64,000 nt of DNA from Terriglobia bacterium (GTDB taxonomy: Bacteria; Acidobacteriota; Terriglobia; Terriglobales; Acidobacteriaceae). The stretch is taken from contig JAJPJE010000007.1 in NCBI GenBank assembly GCA_021324365.1, positions 1 to 64,000 of the forward strand, written 5' to 3'. Below, in pieces: positions 54,401 through 63,849 of the stretch (position 1 is its first letter; each line of letters starts with the position of its first letter). The translations under genes and the position numbers were made by a program. The notes beneath the pieces were generated by a model, which was given only the letters and a program-made list of their open reading frames with translations, did no database searches and was not told the origin of the DNA.

Positions 54401-55771
54401 ATGACTCCAGGACGATCTTCTCTGGTGGCAATTTTCGCTTTTATTCTCCTGTTTACGACTTCGCTTTTCGCGCAGAACTGGAGCAATCCGGTATGGAGCG
54501 ACGAATTCACCGGCGCCCCCAATTCTGCACCTGATCCGACCAAGTGGACCTTCGACGTCGGCAACCTCAACGTCAACCATGAATTAGAGATCTATTGCTC
54601 GAATCCCATAGGCACCTCGCCAGCACCATGTAACTCCACCACGCCCAGTGCTTATCTGAATGGCAACGGCCAGTTGGTGATCGAAGCGCGAAACAACAAT
54701 GGCACATGGACGTCGGCGCGTTTAAAGACCCAAGGCATCCCGAGTGAGAATTTTCAGTATGGGCGTATTGAGGCGAGCATTAAGCTTCCTTCCGCGACCG
54801 GCCTCTGGCCAGCCTTCTGGATGCTAGGCACGAGCATCGACACGGTCAGTTGGCCCGCCTGCGGCGAAATCGACATCATGGAAAACGTACTGACGGCTCC
54901 GCTGGGCGCGAACAGGATTGCCTCTACGATTCACGGGCCCGGATACTCGGGAAGCAATGGCATCTCGAAGCAGTACACGTTCCCGAACAATGGAACGGTG
55001 GACGATGGCTACCACATTTACGGCGCGATCTGGTCTCCCTATCTGATCCAGTTCTACGTTGATGACCCATCAAACATTTTTCAGACCATCCCGGCTACGG
55101 CTATTCCGTCGGGCACACAGTGGGTCTACAACAATAATTTCTTCTTAATTCTGAATCTTGCAGTCGGCGGTGACTGGCCTGGACCACCCGATGCCAGCAC
55201 CCCCAGCCCCTCGCAGATGCTGGTCGACTACGTTCGCGTGTACAAAGCTGCTCCGGTCGCTGGCCCGACGATGTCCGCTTCGGCAATGACAGTGACTGCC
55301 GGACAAACCGGAAGCAGCATGCTTAACCTGACTTCTACCGCAGGCAGTGGCAAAGTTTTCCTGACATGCTCGAATTCGCCGGCAAACTCGACCTGCAGCG
55401 TTAGTCCGAGCTACGTTGATTTCACGTCTTCAGCGACAGCTACAGCAACGGTGAATCTGGCGACTCAGCCTCACAGCAGCGCTCGGCAGCGCTTCAAAGC
55501 AGGGCTGTTCGCTTCTCTGGCAATGGGCGGAATTTCTTTTGGAATGTTATTAATTCCCGGCCTGCGCAGGCGTCAAATGTGGCTCGTTCTCGGACTAGGG
55601 TTACTTCTGTTGCCAATCCTGGCGATCAATGGGTGCGGAGGCGGCGGATCATCTCCGACTCCAACGCCCGCGACAGGTGGAACCCCAAACGGCAGCTACA
55701 ACATGACCGTAACCGCGTACACAGTCAGCGGCGATCAGTCGAGCACCAACGTCGCAGTCACGATTAACTGA
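54401..55771 (+). CDS. Secreted GH16-family glycoside hydrolase with C-terminal membrane segment
   Basis: The 456-residue protein has a signal peptide (to about LFAQN), a GH16 jelly-roll domain (about 28-285) with the catalytic motif GEIDIMEN (E156, D158, E161), typical of endo-beta-1,3-glucanases and related enzymes, then a domain of about 75 residues of Ig-like strands (TVTAGQTGSSMLNLTSTAGS). It ends with one or two hydrophobic helices (RRRQMWLVLGLGLLLLPILA), a GCGGGG patch and a further strand segment. It probably degrades beta-glucans outside the cell while held at the membrane. Confidence 0.9.
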   Translation: MTPGRSSLVAIFAFILLFTTSLFAQNWSNPVWSDEFTGAPNSAPDPTKWTFDVGNLNVNHELEIYCSNPIGTSPAPCNSTTPSAYLNGNGQLVIEARNNNGTWTSARLKTQGIPSENFQYGRIEASIKLPSATGLWPAFWMLGTSIDTVSWPACGEIDIMENVLTAPLGANRIASTIHGPGYSGSNGISKQYTFPNNGTVDDGYHIYGAIWSPYLIQFYVDDPSNIFQTIPATAIPSGTQWVYNNNFFLILNLAVGGDWPGPPDASTPSPSQMLVDYVRVYKAAPVAGPTMSASAMTVTAGQTGSSMLNLTSTAGSGKVFLTCSNSPANSTCSVSPSYVDFTSSATATATVNLATQPHSSARQRFKAGLFASLAMGGISFGMLLIPGLRRRQMWLVLGLGLLLLPILAINGCGGGGSSPTPTPATGGTPNGSYNMTVTAYTVSGDQSSTNVAVTIN

Positions 55772-55871
55772 AGAGGATAGTGAAGATAGAATCACGTGAA
55801 CGCCGGTTCAGACCCGCCGCTTCGTGACACAAGTCGGCTGCCGAGGTGTTGGCAGCAAACGCAACCGGACG

Positions 55872-56063
55872 CTACTTCTGTTGCGCTTCCGCAACCGGTT
55901 GTTCGGCTGGCTTCTTTTCGTCTTCGCCCTTCATAGCGCTGCGGAAGCCACGGATTCCGTCACCCAGACCCTTGCCTAATTCGCCAATCTTTTTCGGCCC
56001 GAAAATCAGCAACGCAATCCCCAGGATCACGAGCAGTTCGGGTAAGCCTAGTTCTCCAAACAC
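55872..56063 (-). CDS. tatA: Sec-independent translocase protein TatA
   Basis: The 63-residue protein has a short N-terminus, the TatA helix LPELLVILGIALLIFGPKKI, then an amphipathic helix (GELGKGLGDGIRGFRSAMKG) and an acidic tail. TatA forms the pore of the twin-arginine export system. The GTG at 56063 is the start because GGAGG lies 4 nt upstream and FGELG then begins the protein. tatC is not in this window. Confidence 0.93.
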   Translation of the reverse strand: MFGELGLPELLVILGIALLIFGPKKIGELGKGLGDGIRGFRSAMKGEDEKKPAEQPVAEAQQK

Positions 56064-56137
56064 AACCCCTCCAAGGCGGGGATATCCCCACATTTACAAA
56101 CCTATTGTACACGTGGAAGTTGTGCGCCGTTGGATGA

Positions 56138-56740
56138 TCAATTTCGCTTGATCAAGGCATCGGCTTGCGCAATGCTTCCCTTGGCCAAATCGGTCTTCAG
56201 CGTGTACTTCTGGTTCGGAAGCAGGCTGATCTCGGTTTCAAACGCCTGGTATCCGGGAAGTTCAATCTTGATCCGATGAGTCCCGGGACTAAGTAACATA
56301 GCCCGCCCAACACCAGAGAATTCGTGCACATGGCCGACAAATCCGTCGTCAAGGAACACGGCTGCACGATCGGGATTAACGTCCAGCTTCACCTGCGCGG
56401 TCACCTGCGGAGCATGTGTGCGCGGATCCTTGATCATCTTTACATGAATTTCCTTCGTCACGCCGGGTTCGACCAACACGGGCTGCTTGTAGTCCTCATA
56501 TCCTGACTGTCGGACGACGATGATATGATCGCCCGGCATGAGCAGCAGTCTACGATCGCCCTTGAGCTCTTTGACATAACCGACATATTGACCATCGACC
56601 CAGACGCCTGATGTCTTTTCCACCTTGCCCGCGCCATGGATTTCTACTTCTCCGAGAATGGCGTTCCCGGCGAACGCGATGCCGGCAATGAGAACGGTGC
56701 AAAGCAGCGCAAGCAGACGAAGTGATTTTAAGCGATTCAT
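56138..56740 (-). CDS. Secreted PEGA-domain protein
   Basis: The ATG at 56740 has AGGGG 5 nt upstream. The 200-residue protein has a signal peptide (LLALLCTVLIAGIAFAGN) and two PEGA repeats: KTSGVWVDGQYVGYVKELKG with LLLMPGDHIIVV, and NPDRAAVFLDDGFVGHVHEF with MLLSPGTHRIKIELPGY. PEGA domains are small beta-sandwiches of surface or periplasmic proteins. Function unknown. Confidence 0.85.
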   Translation of the reverse strand: MNRLKSLRLLALLCTVLIAGIAFAGNAILGEVEIHGAGKVEKTSGVWVDGQYVGYVKELKGDRRLLLMPGDHIIVVRQSGYEDYKQPVLVEPGVTKEIHVKMIKDPRTHAPQVTAQVKLDVNPDRAAVFLDDGFVGHVHEFSGVGRAMLLSPGTHRIKIELPGYQAFETEISLLPNQKYTLKTDLAKGSIAQADALIKRN

Positions 56741-56965
56741 GACGACCCCTGTTCCGGAACGTAGGATGAACGATCCTTTTTTCTTAATTTGCCCCATGTT
56801 TCGCGATGGCAAAAGCATGGCGCGCAGACGAGGCGGCGATCTTTTCAGGAAAGATTAGCAAGAGTGTAGCTGCAGATGCGCGCTGCTGGAATCGGGTCGG
56901 AACCTTAGTTCGTGCCCCGAAGAGGACCTCGTCTCTTTGCTTAGCTGATTAATTTCGCTCCACTT

Positions 56966-56989
56966 TAGCCACGCTTACGCCGTGGGCTA
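56966..56989. repeat. REP-like imperfect palindrome
   Basis: TAGCCACG, loop CTTACGC, CGTGGGCTA: the arms pair with one bulge. Its core (on the other strand GCGTAAGC, flanked by TAGCCCAC) resembles the palindrome at 26459. It lies in a 344-bp gap between the PEGA gene and the DppB-type permease that shows no other gene. Confidence 0.5.
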
Positions 56990-57084
56990 TTGGCTGTCGT
57001 CTCTCCGCGGCGGGAAACATCGCAGAGCCGAACCCACCAGCATTCGCAAAACATTCGGTTTTCTTAAAAACTGCGGATTCGCCT

Positions 57085-58002
57085 TCATTGCCGTATGCGT
57101 GGATTGACCACGGTGTACAGAATATCGGTGAAGAAATTCACAGCAACGTAGGTCAACCCGATCGCGAGAATACATCCCTGGACGAGATAGTAGTCTCGAT
57201 TAGAGATAGCCTGGATCGTGAGCCTGCCAATTCCTGGCCAGGAGAAAATCGTCTCCGTCACGATAGCACCTGCGAGTAAGGCGCCAAACTGTAAACCGAT
57301 CACGGTAATGATCGGAATAAGAGCATTTCGCAACGCGTGTCTGTAAACGACTGTCCGCTCTGGCAAGCCTTTGGCTCGCGCGGTGCGGACGTAATCCTGC
57401 CCCAACTCTTCGAGCATCGAGGTGCGCACCATGCGCGTGAGAATGGCCGCCAACGCGCCGCCCATTGTAATGGCCGGTAGCACAAGATGGGCGAGCGTGC
57501 CGGCGCCGGAGACTGGCAGCCATCCCAACTTGATCGCAAAAAACAAAATCAGGATTGGCCCGAGGGCGAAGTTTGGGAACGAAAGTCCAAGCAGGCTGAC
57601 AAAGCCCAGCACACGATCATCCCAGCGATTCCGTCTTCGGGCCGAACGCACTCCTGCAGGAATCGAAAGCAACAGCGCGACCGCAAGCGATGCCAGGGTC
57701 AACTGCAGGGTGAACGGGTAGCGCTCACATATGATCTTCGCTACGCCCTGGTTCAGCCGGATCGATTGCCCCAAGTTTCCGTGCAGCACGTCTCGCCAGT
57801 AGTGCAGATATTGCGTTCCCAAAGGCAGATCGAGTCCATACGCATGGCGTGCTGCCTGCAGATCGCCAGCAGCAGCGCCTTCCCCCAGCATCGCCTGAAT
57901 TGGATCGCCAGGCACCAAGTGGATCAGCAGAAACACAACCGTAATGACGAGCCAGAGAACCGGGATCGCGTACAGCAGGCGGGATGTGATGCTTCGCAAC
58001 AT
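57085..58002 (-). CDS. Peptide/nickel-type ABC transporter permease (DppB-like)
   Basis: The 305-residue permease shows the DppB/OppB pattern: MLRSITSRLLYAIPVLWLVI, LVPGDPIQAMLGEGA, GLDLPLGTQYLHYWRDVLHG, NLGQSIR, and the EAA-loop DYVRTARAKGLPERTVVYRH, ALRNALIPIITVIG. It has six helices. As with the DppC-like gene at 25475, no ATPase or binding protein adjoins it, although the two could form one transporter. Confidence 0.9.
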   Translation of the reverse strand: MLRSITSRLLYAIPVLWLVITVVFLLIHLVPGDPIQAMLGEGAAAGDLQAARHAYGLDLPLGTQYLHYWRDVLHGNLGQSIRLNQGVAKIICERYPFTLQLTLASLAVALLLSIPAGVRSARRRNRWDDRVLGFVSLLGLSFPNFALGPILILFFAIKLGWLPVSGAGTLAHLVLPAITMGGALAAILTRMVRTSMLEELGQDYVRTARAKGLPERTVVYRHALRNALIPIITVIGLQFGALLAGAIVTETIFSWPGIGRLTIQAISNRDYYLVQGCILAIGLTYVAVNFFTDILYTVVNPRIRQ

Positions 58003-58077
58003 TAAATTACCGGTGGTAAGTGATTACTGGCCGTAGTACGCTGTGCCGCTTTTTGCCTTCAATCTCTAATTCTGACC

Positions 58078-59436
58078 TCAAACTTCTGACTTGGTGCTGA
58101 CTGGCTTCGCTTCTTCGATCTTCACTCTCGCAACACGATGTTCATTCATCCGCATGATGGTGAACTTTCTTCCCTCATATTCGAAGCTGTCGCCGGTACG
58201 CGGGATTCGTTGTAACTGATTCATGATGAACCCGGCGAGGGTCTCGAAGCCCTGGTCTGCGGGCAGCTGCACATGGTAGAGCGACTCCATATCGCGAATA
58301 TTCACTGAGCCGTCGAGTTCCATGGTCGTCGCACCTGGGGCAAGTTCCGGAGGAGCAACATCGAACTCGTCCTCGATTTCTCCAACCACCTGCTCCAAAA
58401 CATCTTCTACTGTCACTAGTCCCACAGTCGATCCGAATTCGTCGACAACGACTGCCAAATGTCGCTTCGCTCGCTTAAATTCTTCGAGCAGATCGGAAAC
58501 CGGTTTTGTCTCCGGAATAACGAGCATTTCCCGGCTGATATCGGCGACCTTCATCCCATCCAATCGTGCCGCCCACTCACCGGAGGCGTACGCCAGCCGG
58601 AGGCGCGCCCACCGGGACAAATCCTTGCTGTACAGCAAACCGACGATGTTTTCAGGTCCACGCGCCACGTCATATACGGGTACACGCGAATGCTGTTCTT
58701 CGACGACGGAGGCCAGTGCGTCGCGCAGCAACATGTTATCGGGAAGGGAGAAGATCTGGGGTCGCGGGACCATAATCTGATTCACGGTAACGTTGCCCAA
58801 ATCAAGGGCACGGAGAATCAATTCTTCCTGGAACTCCGGCATGGTGCCCATCCGGTGCGCCGCAGTGACGATGAGTTTCAGTTCCTCGGGTGAGTGCACC
58901 CCACCTTCACGAACCGGACGAACGCCCAAAACTTTTAATACGGCCCGCGAGGAATGGTTCATCACCAGTAGAAAAGGGCGTGACAGCAGCATGAAGATGT
59001 CCATCGGGCCAGCGACGGCCAATGCCACGCTTTCGGTCTTTTGCAGCGCAACGGATTTCGGCACCACTTCTCCGAGGATGACGTGCATGCTGGTGATGAG
59101 CAGGAATGCTACGGCTATTGCGAGAGTATGCGCATAGACTTTTGCGGCCAGACCACTACCCATCCAGCCTTCAAAGATCTGCGCGATAGCGGGTTCGCCG
59201 ACCCAGCCGAGGGCAAGGCTGGACAGCGTAATCCCAAATTGAACCGCGTTCAGGACTTCATCGAGGCGGGAATGCAGTTTTTGAACAGTTCGCGCGCCAA
59301 CACGTCCGACGGCGAGTAATTGCTGCAGTCGCGTATCTCGTACGCTGATAAGGGAAAATTCTGCCGCAACGAAAAACGCATTGGCGGCTACCAGCAGAAC
59401 CACGGCTAGCAGTCGCAGCAACACCGAGGCGAACAT
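58078..59436 (-). CDS. CNNM/CorC-family (HlyC/CorC) protein with CBS pair
   Basis: The 452-residue protein has a DUF21/CNNM membrane domain (about 1-190: three to four helices with FVAAEFSLISVRDTRLQQLL), a CBS pair (about 210-335; IMVPRPQIFSLPDNMLLRDA, HLAVVVDEFGSTVGLVTVED) and a C-terminal CorC_HlyC domain (DGSVNIRDMESLYHVQLP). The family is linked to magnesium or cobalt efflux; the old hemolysin name is misleading. Confidence 0.93.
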   Translation of the reverse strand: MFASVLLRLLAVVLLVAANAFFVAAEFSLISVRDTRLQQLLAVGRVGARTVQKLHSRLDEVLNAVQFGITLSSLALGWVGEPAIAQIFEGWMGSGLAAKVYAHTLAIAVAFLLITSMHVILGEVVPKSVALQKTESVALAVAGPMDIFMLLSRPFLLVMNHSSRAVLKVLGVRPVREGGVHSPEELKLIVTAAHRMGTMPEFQEELILRALDLGNVTVNQIMVPRPQIFSLPDNMLLRDALASVVEEQHSRVPVYDVARGPENIVGLLYSKDLSRWARLRLAYASGEWAARLDGMKVADISREMLVIPETKPVSDLLEEFKRAKRHLAVVVDEFGSTVGLVTVEDVLEQVVGEIEDEFDVAPPELAPGATTMELDGSVNIRDMESLYHVQLPADQGFETLAGFIMNQLQRIPRTGDSFEYEGRKFTIMRMNEHRVARVKIEEAKPVSTKSEV

Positions 59437-59694
59437 TGCGCAAATTTTATCATCCGCAGGGCGTACTAAGGCCCGAATCGGTCTGTTTCACGTATAGGAA
59501 TCTTAGGCTTAGAAGGCTCTCACTGGCTCGTTAGCCGGTAGAATGGAAGTTGGTGTCTAAGAATTTGCCGGGTTCTGCTTTCTTTTTCTGCAATATCCGG
59601 TCTAACCGTACGTCTTTAGTTTGGGCAAACCAAATTTCCGGAACTAATTTCACCGATCCCTCGTATCAGTAGGCAGAAATCGCAGGAGGCTGTT

Positions 59695-60906
59695 GTGGCG
59701 AACGGTAACGGCAAAAATAAAAAGAAAAAACGGCTTTTCATCATCGCAGGATCCATTGCACTGATCCTCGTCTTGGTCGTCGTAGTCGTTGCTGCAACCC
59801 ATGGCGGCACCAAGATTGATCCCTCGAAACTCGCCAAAGTTGAAAAGGGCGACCTGGCTAAGAGCGTCGTTGCGACCGGCAAAATCGAGCCGATCACCAA
59901 AGTGGAAGTGAAATCAAAGGCGAGCGGCATCGTGAAGAAACTCTATGTCGACACCGGCGACCGGGTGCATAAGGGACAAATTCTGGCCGAGCTCGATAAA
60001 GATGAGATCGAAGCGCAGGTGAATTCGGCGCGCGCGAACTTGCAGGCGGCCGAAGCCAGCCTCACTTCGACGCAGGCCGACTACGAACGCGCCAAGGTCG
60101 ACGCCGAGGGTGTGGATGTTCCGACCTTGCAAACTGCCTACGAGCGTGCCCAGAAGATGCAAAAGGAAGGCGTGGTCTCCACCGCCGCGCGCGATGACGC
60201 GCAACGGGCCTACATCATGGCGGTGAACAAACAGAACGTTGCCAAAGCGCAGGTCGGGGTATTGAAAGCGAAGATCGCGCAGGCGCAAGCGCAGGTGCAG
60301 AGCGCAAAGGCAAACTTGGCACAATTGGAAGAACAGTACACTTACACGACGATTGTTTCTCCCATTGATGGGGTGGTTCTCTCGCGCGATGTCGAGATGG
60401 GCGATGCAGTCAGCTCCATTCTTGTGCTGGGTTCTTCCGCCACTTTGATCATGACACTTGGTGATACCAGCGAAGTGTATGTGAAAGGCAAGGTCGACGA
60501 GAGCGATATCGGCAAGGTTTATCTCGGCCAGCCGGCGCGCATTAAAGTCGAGTCATTCAAGGACAAAACGTTTAACGGCAAGGTCACGAAGATCTCGCCT
60601 ATGGGTGTGGAGAAAGACAACGTCACCACGTTCGAAGTTCGCGTTTCCATCAATAACCCTGGTGGTGAATTGAAAGCGGAGATGACGGCAAATGCGGAGA
60701 TCATCCTGGAAGAGCACAAGAACGTGCTGATGATCCCCGAAAACGCGGTGATCTACGACAAGGACAAGAAGGCCTCGGTTGAGGTCCCGAGCCCCAGCGA
60801 CAAGGACGGGAAGAAGAAGGTCGCCGTCAATCTAGGTATTTCCAATGGCGCCAAGGCTGAGGTGTTGGGCGGACTCAAAGAGGGCGAACAGGTTGTGCTG
60901 CAATAG
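59695..60906 (+). CDS. MacA/HlyD-type efflux adaptor
   Basis: The 403-residue protein begins at GTG with AGGAGG 5 nt upstream. It has a cytoplasmic Lys-rich stub, one membrane helix (FIIAGSIALILVLVVVVVAA), a split biotinyl-lipoyl domain, a coiled-coil hairpin (about 100-215) and a beta-barrel domain (GKVDESDIGKVYLGQPARIK). It is the periplasmic adaptor of ABC- or RND-type tripartite efflux. No cognate permease or outer-membrane factor adjoins it. Confidence 0.9.
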   Translation: MANGNGKNKKKKRLFIIAGSIALILVLVVVVVAATHGGTKIDPSKLAKVEKGDLAKSVVATGKIEPITKVEVKSKASGIVKKLYVDTGDRVHKGQILAELDKDEIEAQVNSARANLQAAEASLTSTQADYERAKVDAEGVDVPTLQTAYERAQKMQKEGVVSTAARDDAQRAYIMAVNKQNVAKAQVGVLKAKIAQAQAQVQSAKANLAQLEEQYTYTTIVSPIDGVVLSRDVEMGDAVSSILVLGSSATLIMTLGDTSEVYVKGKVDESDIGKVYLGQPARIKVESFKDKTFNGKVTKISPMGVEKDNVTTFEVRVSINNPGGELKAEMTANAEIILEEHKNVLMIPENAVIYDKDKKASVEVPSPSDKDGKKKVAVNLGISNGAKAEVLGGLKEGEQVVLQ

Positions 60907-61002
60907 AACCCACCCCTTGGGCAGCAGCACAGGGTCTCTGTGGCCCCTCCAGCGCAGAGACCCTCTTTTCAGATACAACATCGGCATAAAAGGAGAGCAC
61001 TC

Positions 61003-61986
61003 ATGAAGCTACGCTCTTACTACGTCTGTACGGCAGTCCTCGCGATTCTGATTCCGCTCACGGCCGCAGCCGACATCACCAGTGAAGGCTCGTTCGACCG
61101 CACACTCAAGGTGACTGGTCCGGTTTCGATGGATGTCCAGACTGGTTCGGGATCGATCTCCTTACACAAAGGACCGCCGGGAGTAGTTACGATTCACGCC
61201 CGCGTCCGCGCTGCCGCAGGTTGGTTCAGCGGGATGAATGCGGATGAAAAGGTGAAGCGCATTGTCGCCAATCCACCCATTGAACAGAGCGGCAACGTGA
61301 TCCGCATCGGGCGCATTGAAGAATACGATCTCCGCAACAACGTTTCCATCAGCTACGAGATCACGACGCCTTCAGACACAAGTGCAGACCTTCATACCGG
61401 ATCTGGTTCACAAACCATCGAAGCAGTCCGCGGGCCGATTCACGCGCAAACGGGATCGGGCAATATCCGAGCATTCGACATCGCCAGCGATGGGACATTC
61501 CGATCCGGCTCTGGAACGATTGAACTGGAAAACATCGGACAGAACGTCGAAGCGAGTGCGGGGAGCGGCAATATTCGCGCCCATAATGTCGGCGGTTCCT
61601 GCAAGGTGAGCACCGGAAGCGGAGACGTGCTGCTGGAGCAATCCGGCAGCGGTGCAGTGGAAGCAAAAGCGGGCTCCGGAACGCTGAGGCTGGAAAACAT
61701 CAAGGGCAGTCTCGTTGCCAGCACTGGCAGCGGACACATCACCGCCGACGGACAGCCCTCAGGTACGTGGCAGGTACGCACCGGATCGGGCGGCATTTCG
61801 ATTCAAGTCCCGCCGAATGCGGCTTTCGATCTGTATGCGCACGCTAGCTCGAGTTCGATCAATCTCGGCATGCCTATCAGCGTGGAAGGAGCGCAGAGCC
61901 GGCATGAGGTTCGCGGCAAGGTTCGCGGAGGCGGTGGATTCAGTCTGGACCTGCGCAGTGGTTCGGGAAGTATTGACGTACGATAG
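61003..61986 (+). CDS. Secreted DUF4097-type protein with GSG ladder
   Basis: The ATG at 61003 has AGGAG upstream. The 327-residue protein has a signal peptide (YVCTAVLAILIPLTAAAD) and then about eleven short repeats centred on [TS]GSG-x-[IVL], as in QTGSGSISL, RSGSGTIEL and STGSGDVLL, spaced about 16-22 residues. This is the DUF4097/DUF2807 adhesin-like pattern and should fold as a beta-solenoid. It follows the efflux adaptor by 96 bp. Role unknown. Confidence 0.86.
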   Translation: MKLRSYYVCTAVLAILIPLTAAADITSEGSFDRTLKVTGPVSMDVQTGSGSISLHKGPPGVVTIHARVRAAAGWFSGMNADEKVKRIVANPPIEQSGNVIRIGRIEEYDLRNNVSISYEITTPSDTSADLHTGSGSQTIEAVRGPIHAQTGSGNIRAFDIASDGTFRSGSGTIELENIGQNVEASAGSGNIRAHNVGGSCKVSTGSGDVLLEQSGSGAVEAKAGSGTLRLENIKGSLVASTGSGHITADGQPSGTWQVRTGSGGISIQVPPNAAFDLYAHASSSSINLGMPISVEGAQSRHEVRGKVRGGGGFSLDLRSGSGSIDVR

Positions 61987-62005
61987 TTTTTCTATCGCTT
62001 GGATT

Positions 62006-62043
62006 CCCCACCCTTAAGCCAAAAAAATGGCTAACGGGTGGGG
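62006..62043. terminator. Long palindrome between convergent genes
   Basis: CCCCACCCTTAAGCCA pairs with TGGCTAACGGGTGGGG with two mismatches, around an AAAAAA loop. It lies 20 bp after the DUF4097 gene and before the end of the convergent M28 gene. It could stop transcription; no T-run follows, and the sequence also resembles a dispersed repeat. Confidence 0.55.
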
Positions 62044-62109
62044 CACCTGTTCCGTGATGGACAATGTCTTCAATTACCCAACCAGTACATTATCCAATTA
62101 CCAATCTTT

Positions 62110-63849
62110 CTACTGGATGGCACTCGCTCCCATCTGCCTGAGGCTGGCTTTCCGCGCAGCCTCGAATTCATCACCATGTTTCCATGCGATGCGATCTGGC
62201 TGTGATGCGGCCTTCCATCCAAGATCAAATCCGAAGCGTACAATCTCAGCAACACCGGTAAAGTCCCAGTTGTCCTGATACTCATCACTGGGCTGATGAT
62301 AATGCTTCTCGTTGTAGAGCTTTTCCTGCTCTAATCCCCATTCCTTAGGATGTCCTTTGAATTTGATCCCTTCGCTGACCGAGAATGCCGGCACGCCAAC
62401 GCGGGCCAGGCTGAAATGATCGGAACGATAGTAGTAGCCGGCTCCGGGATTCGAATCCGGCTCGATCTGGAATCCGAAATCGTGAGCCGTTTCCTGCACC
62501 GTCGGATAAAACGTCGTCCGGTCGGCACCTGATACTTGTACTGCCTCGGGAATTCCTTCCGGCGCGACGCCGTCGAAATTCAAGCCCAGTGTGATATCGC
62601 CGGCAGGAATCGGCGGATGTTCTCCCAGATACTCCGAGCCGAGCAGACCCTGTTCCTCTCCGGTAACGGAAGCAAATAAGATCGAGCGCTTCGGCTTCTG
62701 CGTAGACAGTGAGAACGCGCGCGCCATTTCCAGCAGCACCGCACATCCGCTGGCATTGTCGATAGCGCCGTTATAGATGTTGTCGCCTTTCTCGTTCGGA
62801 TGAATGCCCAGGTGATCGTAATGGGCGCTGTAGATTACAGCCTGATCTTTCAATTTCGGATCGGAGCCGGGCAAAATCGCCAGTACGTTTTGCGAATCGA
62901 AAGGACGAATATGGCTGATCATGTGCGCTTTGACCTTGATTGGCAGCGCAATAGGCTTGAAGTCGCGTGACTTCGCGAGTTCCATGAGCTGGTCGAGGTT
63001 CTTGCCCGAAGCGTCCGCAATCTGCTTTGCGATGGCCAACTGCACCCACGACGCCAGTTTTAGCTTTGGCTCTCCAGTGGCAACCAGATACGAGCGCTCT
63101 CCGCCCCATGAATTGCGCACCACATCCCAGCCGTAGCTCGCCATGTCCGTTTTGTGAATGATGATGGCGCCGACGGCCCCCTTTCGTGCCGCTTCTTCGT
63201 ATTTGTAAGTCCAGCGGCCGTAATAGGTGAGGGCTTTGCCCTTAAAGAAGTTTGGATCATCGGATGGAGGCTCGTTCACCAGCATCAACAAGACTTTGCC
63301 TTTTACATCCGCGTCCTTGTAATCGTTCCACTTATATTCGGGCGCATCGATTCCATAACCCACGAATACCAGGTCTGCATCGACTTCACTGCTCGGCTGC
63401 TGTGTTTCATCCATGGCAACAACTTCATCGCCGAGTTTCAGATCCATACTCTTGTTCTCTGGAAGAGCAAGCGAAACCGTGCTAGTAGGCTCCGTAGCGA
63501 TGCCGACCATCGGAACCTTCTGAAAGTAGCTGCCGTTGTCACCGGCAGGCCTCAGGCCGTATGCCTGGAATTGTGTAGCGATATATTCAGCGGCGATATC
63601 GCCTCCGCGCTGGCCGGTGCCTCGACCTTCCAGCAGATCGCTGGCAAGAAACCGGATATGCGCCTTAATGTGATTGGGGTCGATTGCCTTCATTGCGGCC
63701 TGCGCCGAAGCCGGCAGAGATGAGCCAGGACCAGCGGCTTTCGCGGGCTCAGGTGCGGGCGCGGGCTTATGGGGTCCAGTGGGGGTGGTCTGCGCAAAAG
63801 CAGCGACCCCAAGGATCAGTGTGAATAGAAGGATTGCGGGTTTTCGCAT
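62110..63849 (-). CDS. Secreted M28-family aminopeptidase with PA domain
   Basis: The ATG at 63849 has GGAG 6 nt upstream; the frame extends to 63996 but without a plausible N-terminus. The 579-residue protein has a signal peptide (LLFTLILGVAAFAQT), a Pro/Ala-rich linker, a PA domain (DADLVFVGYGIDAPEYKWND ... AVGAIIIHKTD) and the M28 catalytic core. The zinc ligands and base are visible in IYSAHYDHLGIHPNEKG, NGAIDNASGCAVLLEMA, FASVTGEEQGLLGSEYL and YYRSDHFSLARVGVPAFSVS. It removes N-terminal residues from peptides outside the cytoplasm. Confidence 0.94.
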   Translation of the reverse strand: MRKPAILLFTLILGVAAFAQTTPTGPHKPAPAPEPAKAAGPGSSLPASAQAAMKAIDPNHIKAHIRFLASDLLEGRGTGQRGGDIAAEYIATQFQAYGLRPAGDNGSYFQKVPMVGIATEPTSTVSLALPENKSMDLKLGDEVVAMDETQQPSSEVDADLVFVGYGIDAPEYKWNDYKDADVKGKVLLMLVNEPPSDDPNFFKGKALTYYGRWTYKYEEAARKGAVGAIIIHKTDMASYGWDVVRNSWGGERSYLVATGEPKLKLASWVQLAIAKQIADASGKNLDQLMELAKSRDFKPIALPIKVKAHMISHIRPFDSQNVLAILPGSDPKLKDQAVIYSAHYDHLGIHPNEKGDNIYNGAIDNASGCAVLLEMARAFSLSTQKPKRSILFASVTGEEQGLLGSEYLGEHPPIPAGDITLGLNFDGVAPEGIPEAVQVSGADRTTFYPTVQETAHDFGFQIEPDSNPGAGYYYRSDHFSLARVGVPAFSVSEGIKFKGHPKEWGLEQEKLYNEKHYHQPSDEYQDNWDFTGVAEIVRFGFDLGWKAASQPDRIAWKHGDEFEAARKASLRQMGASAIQ

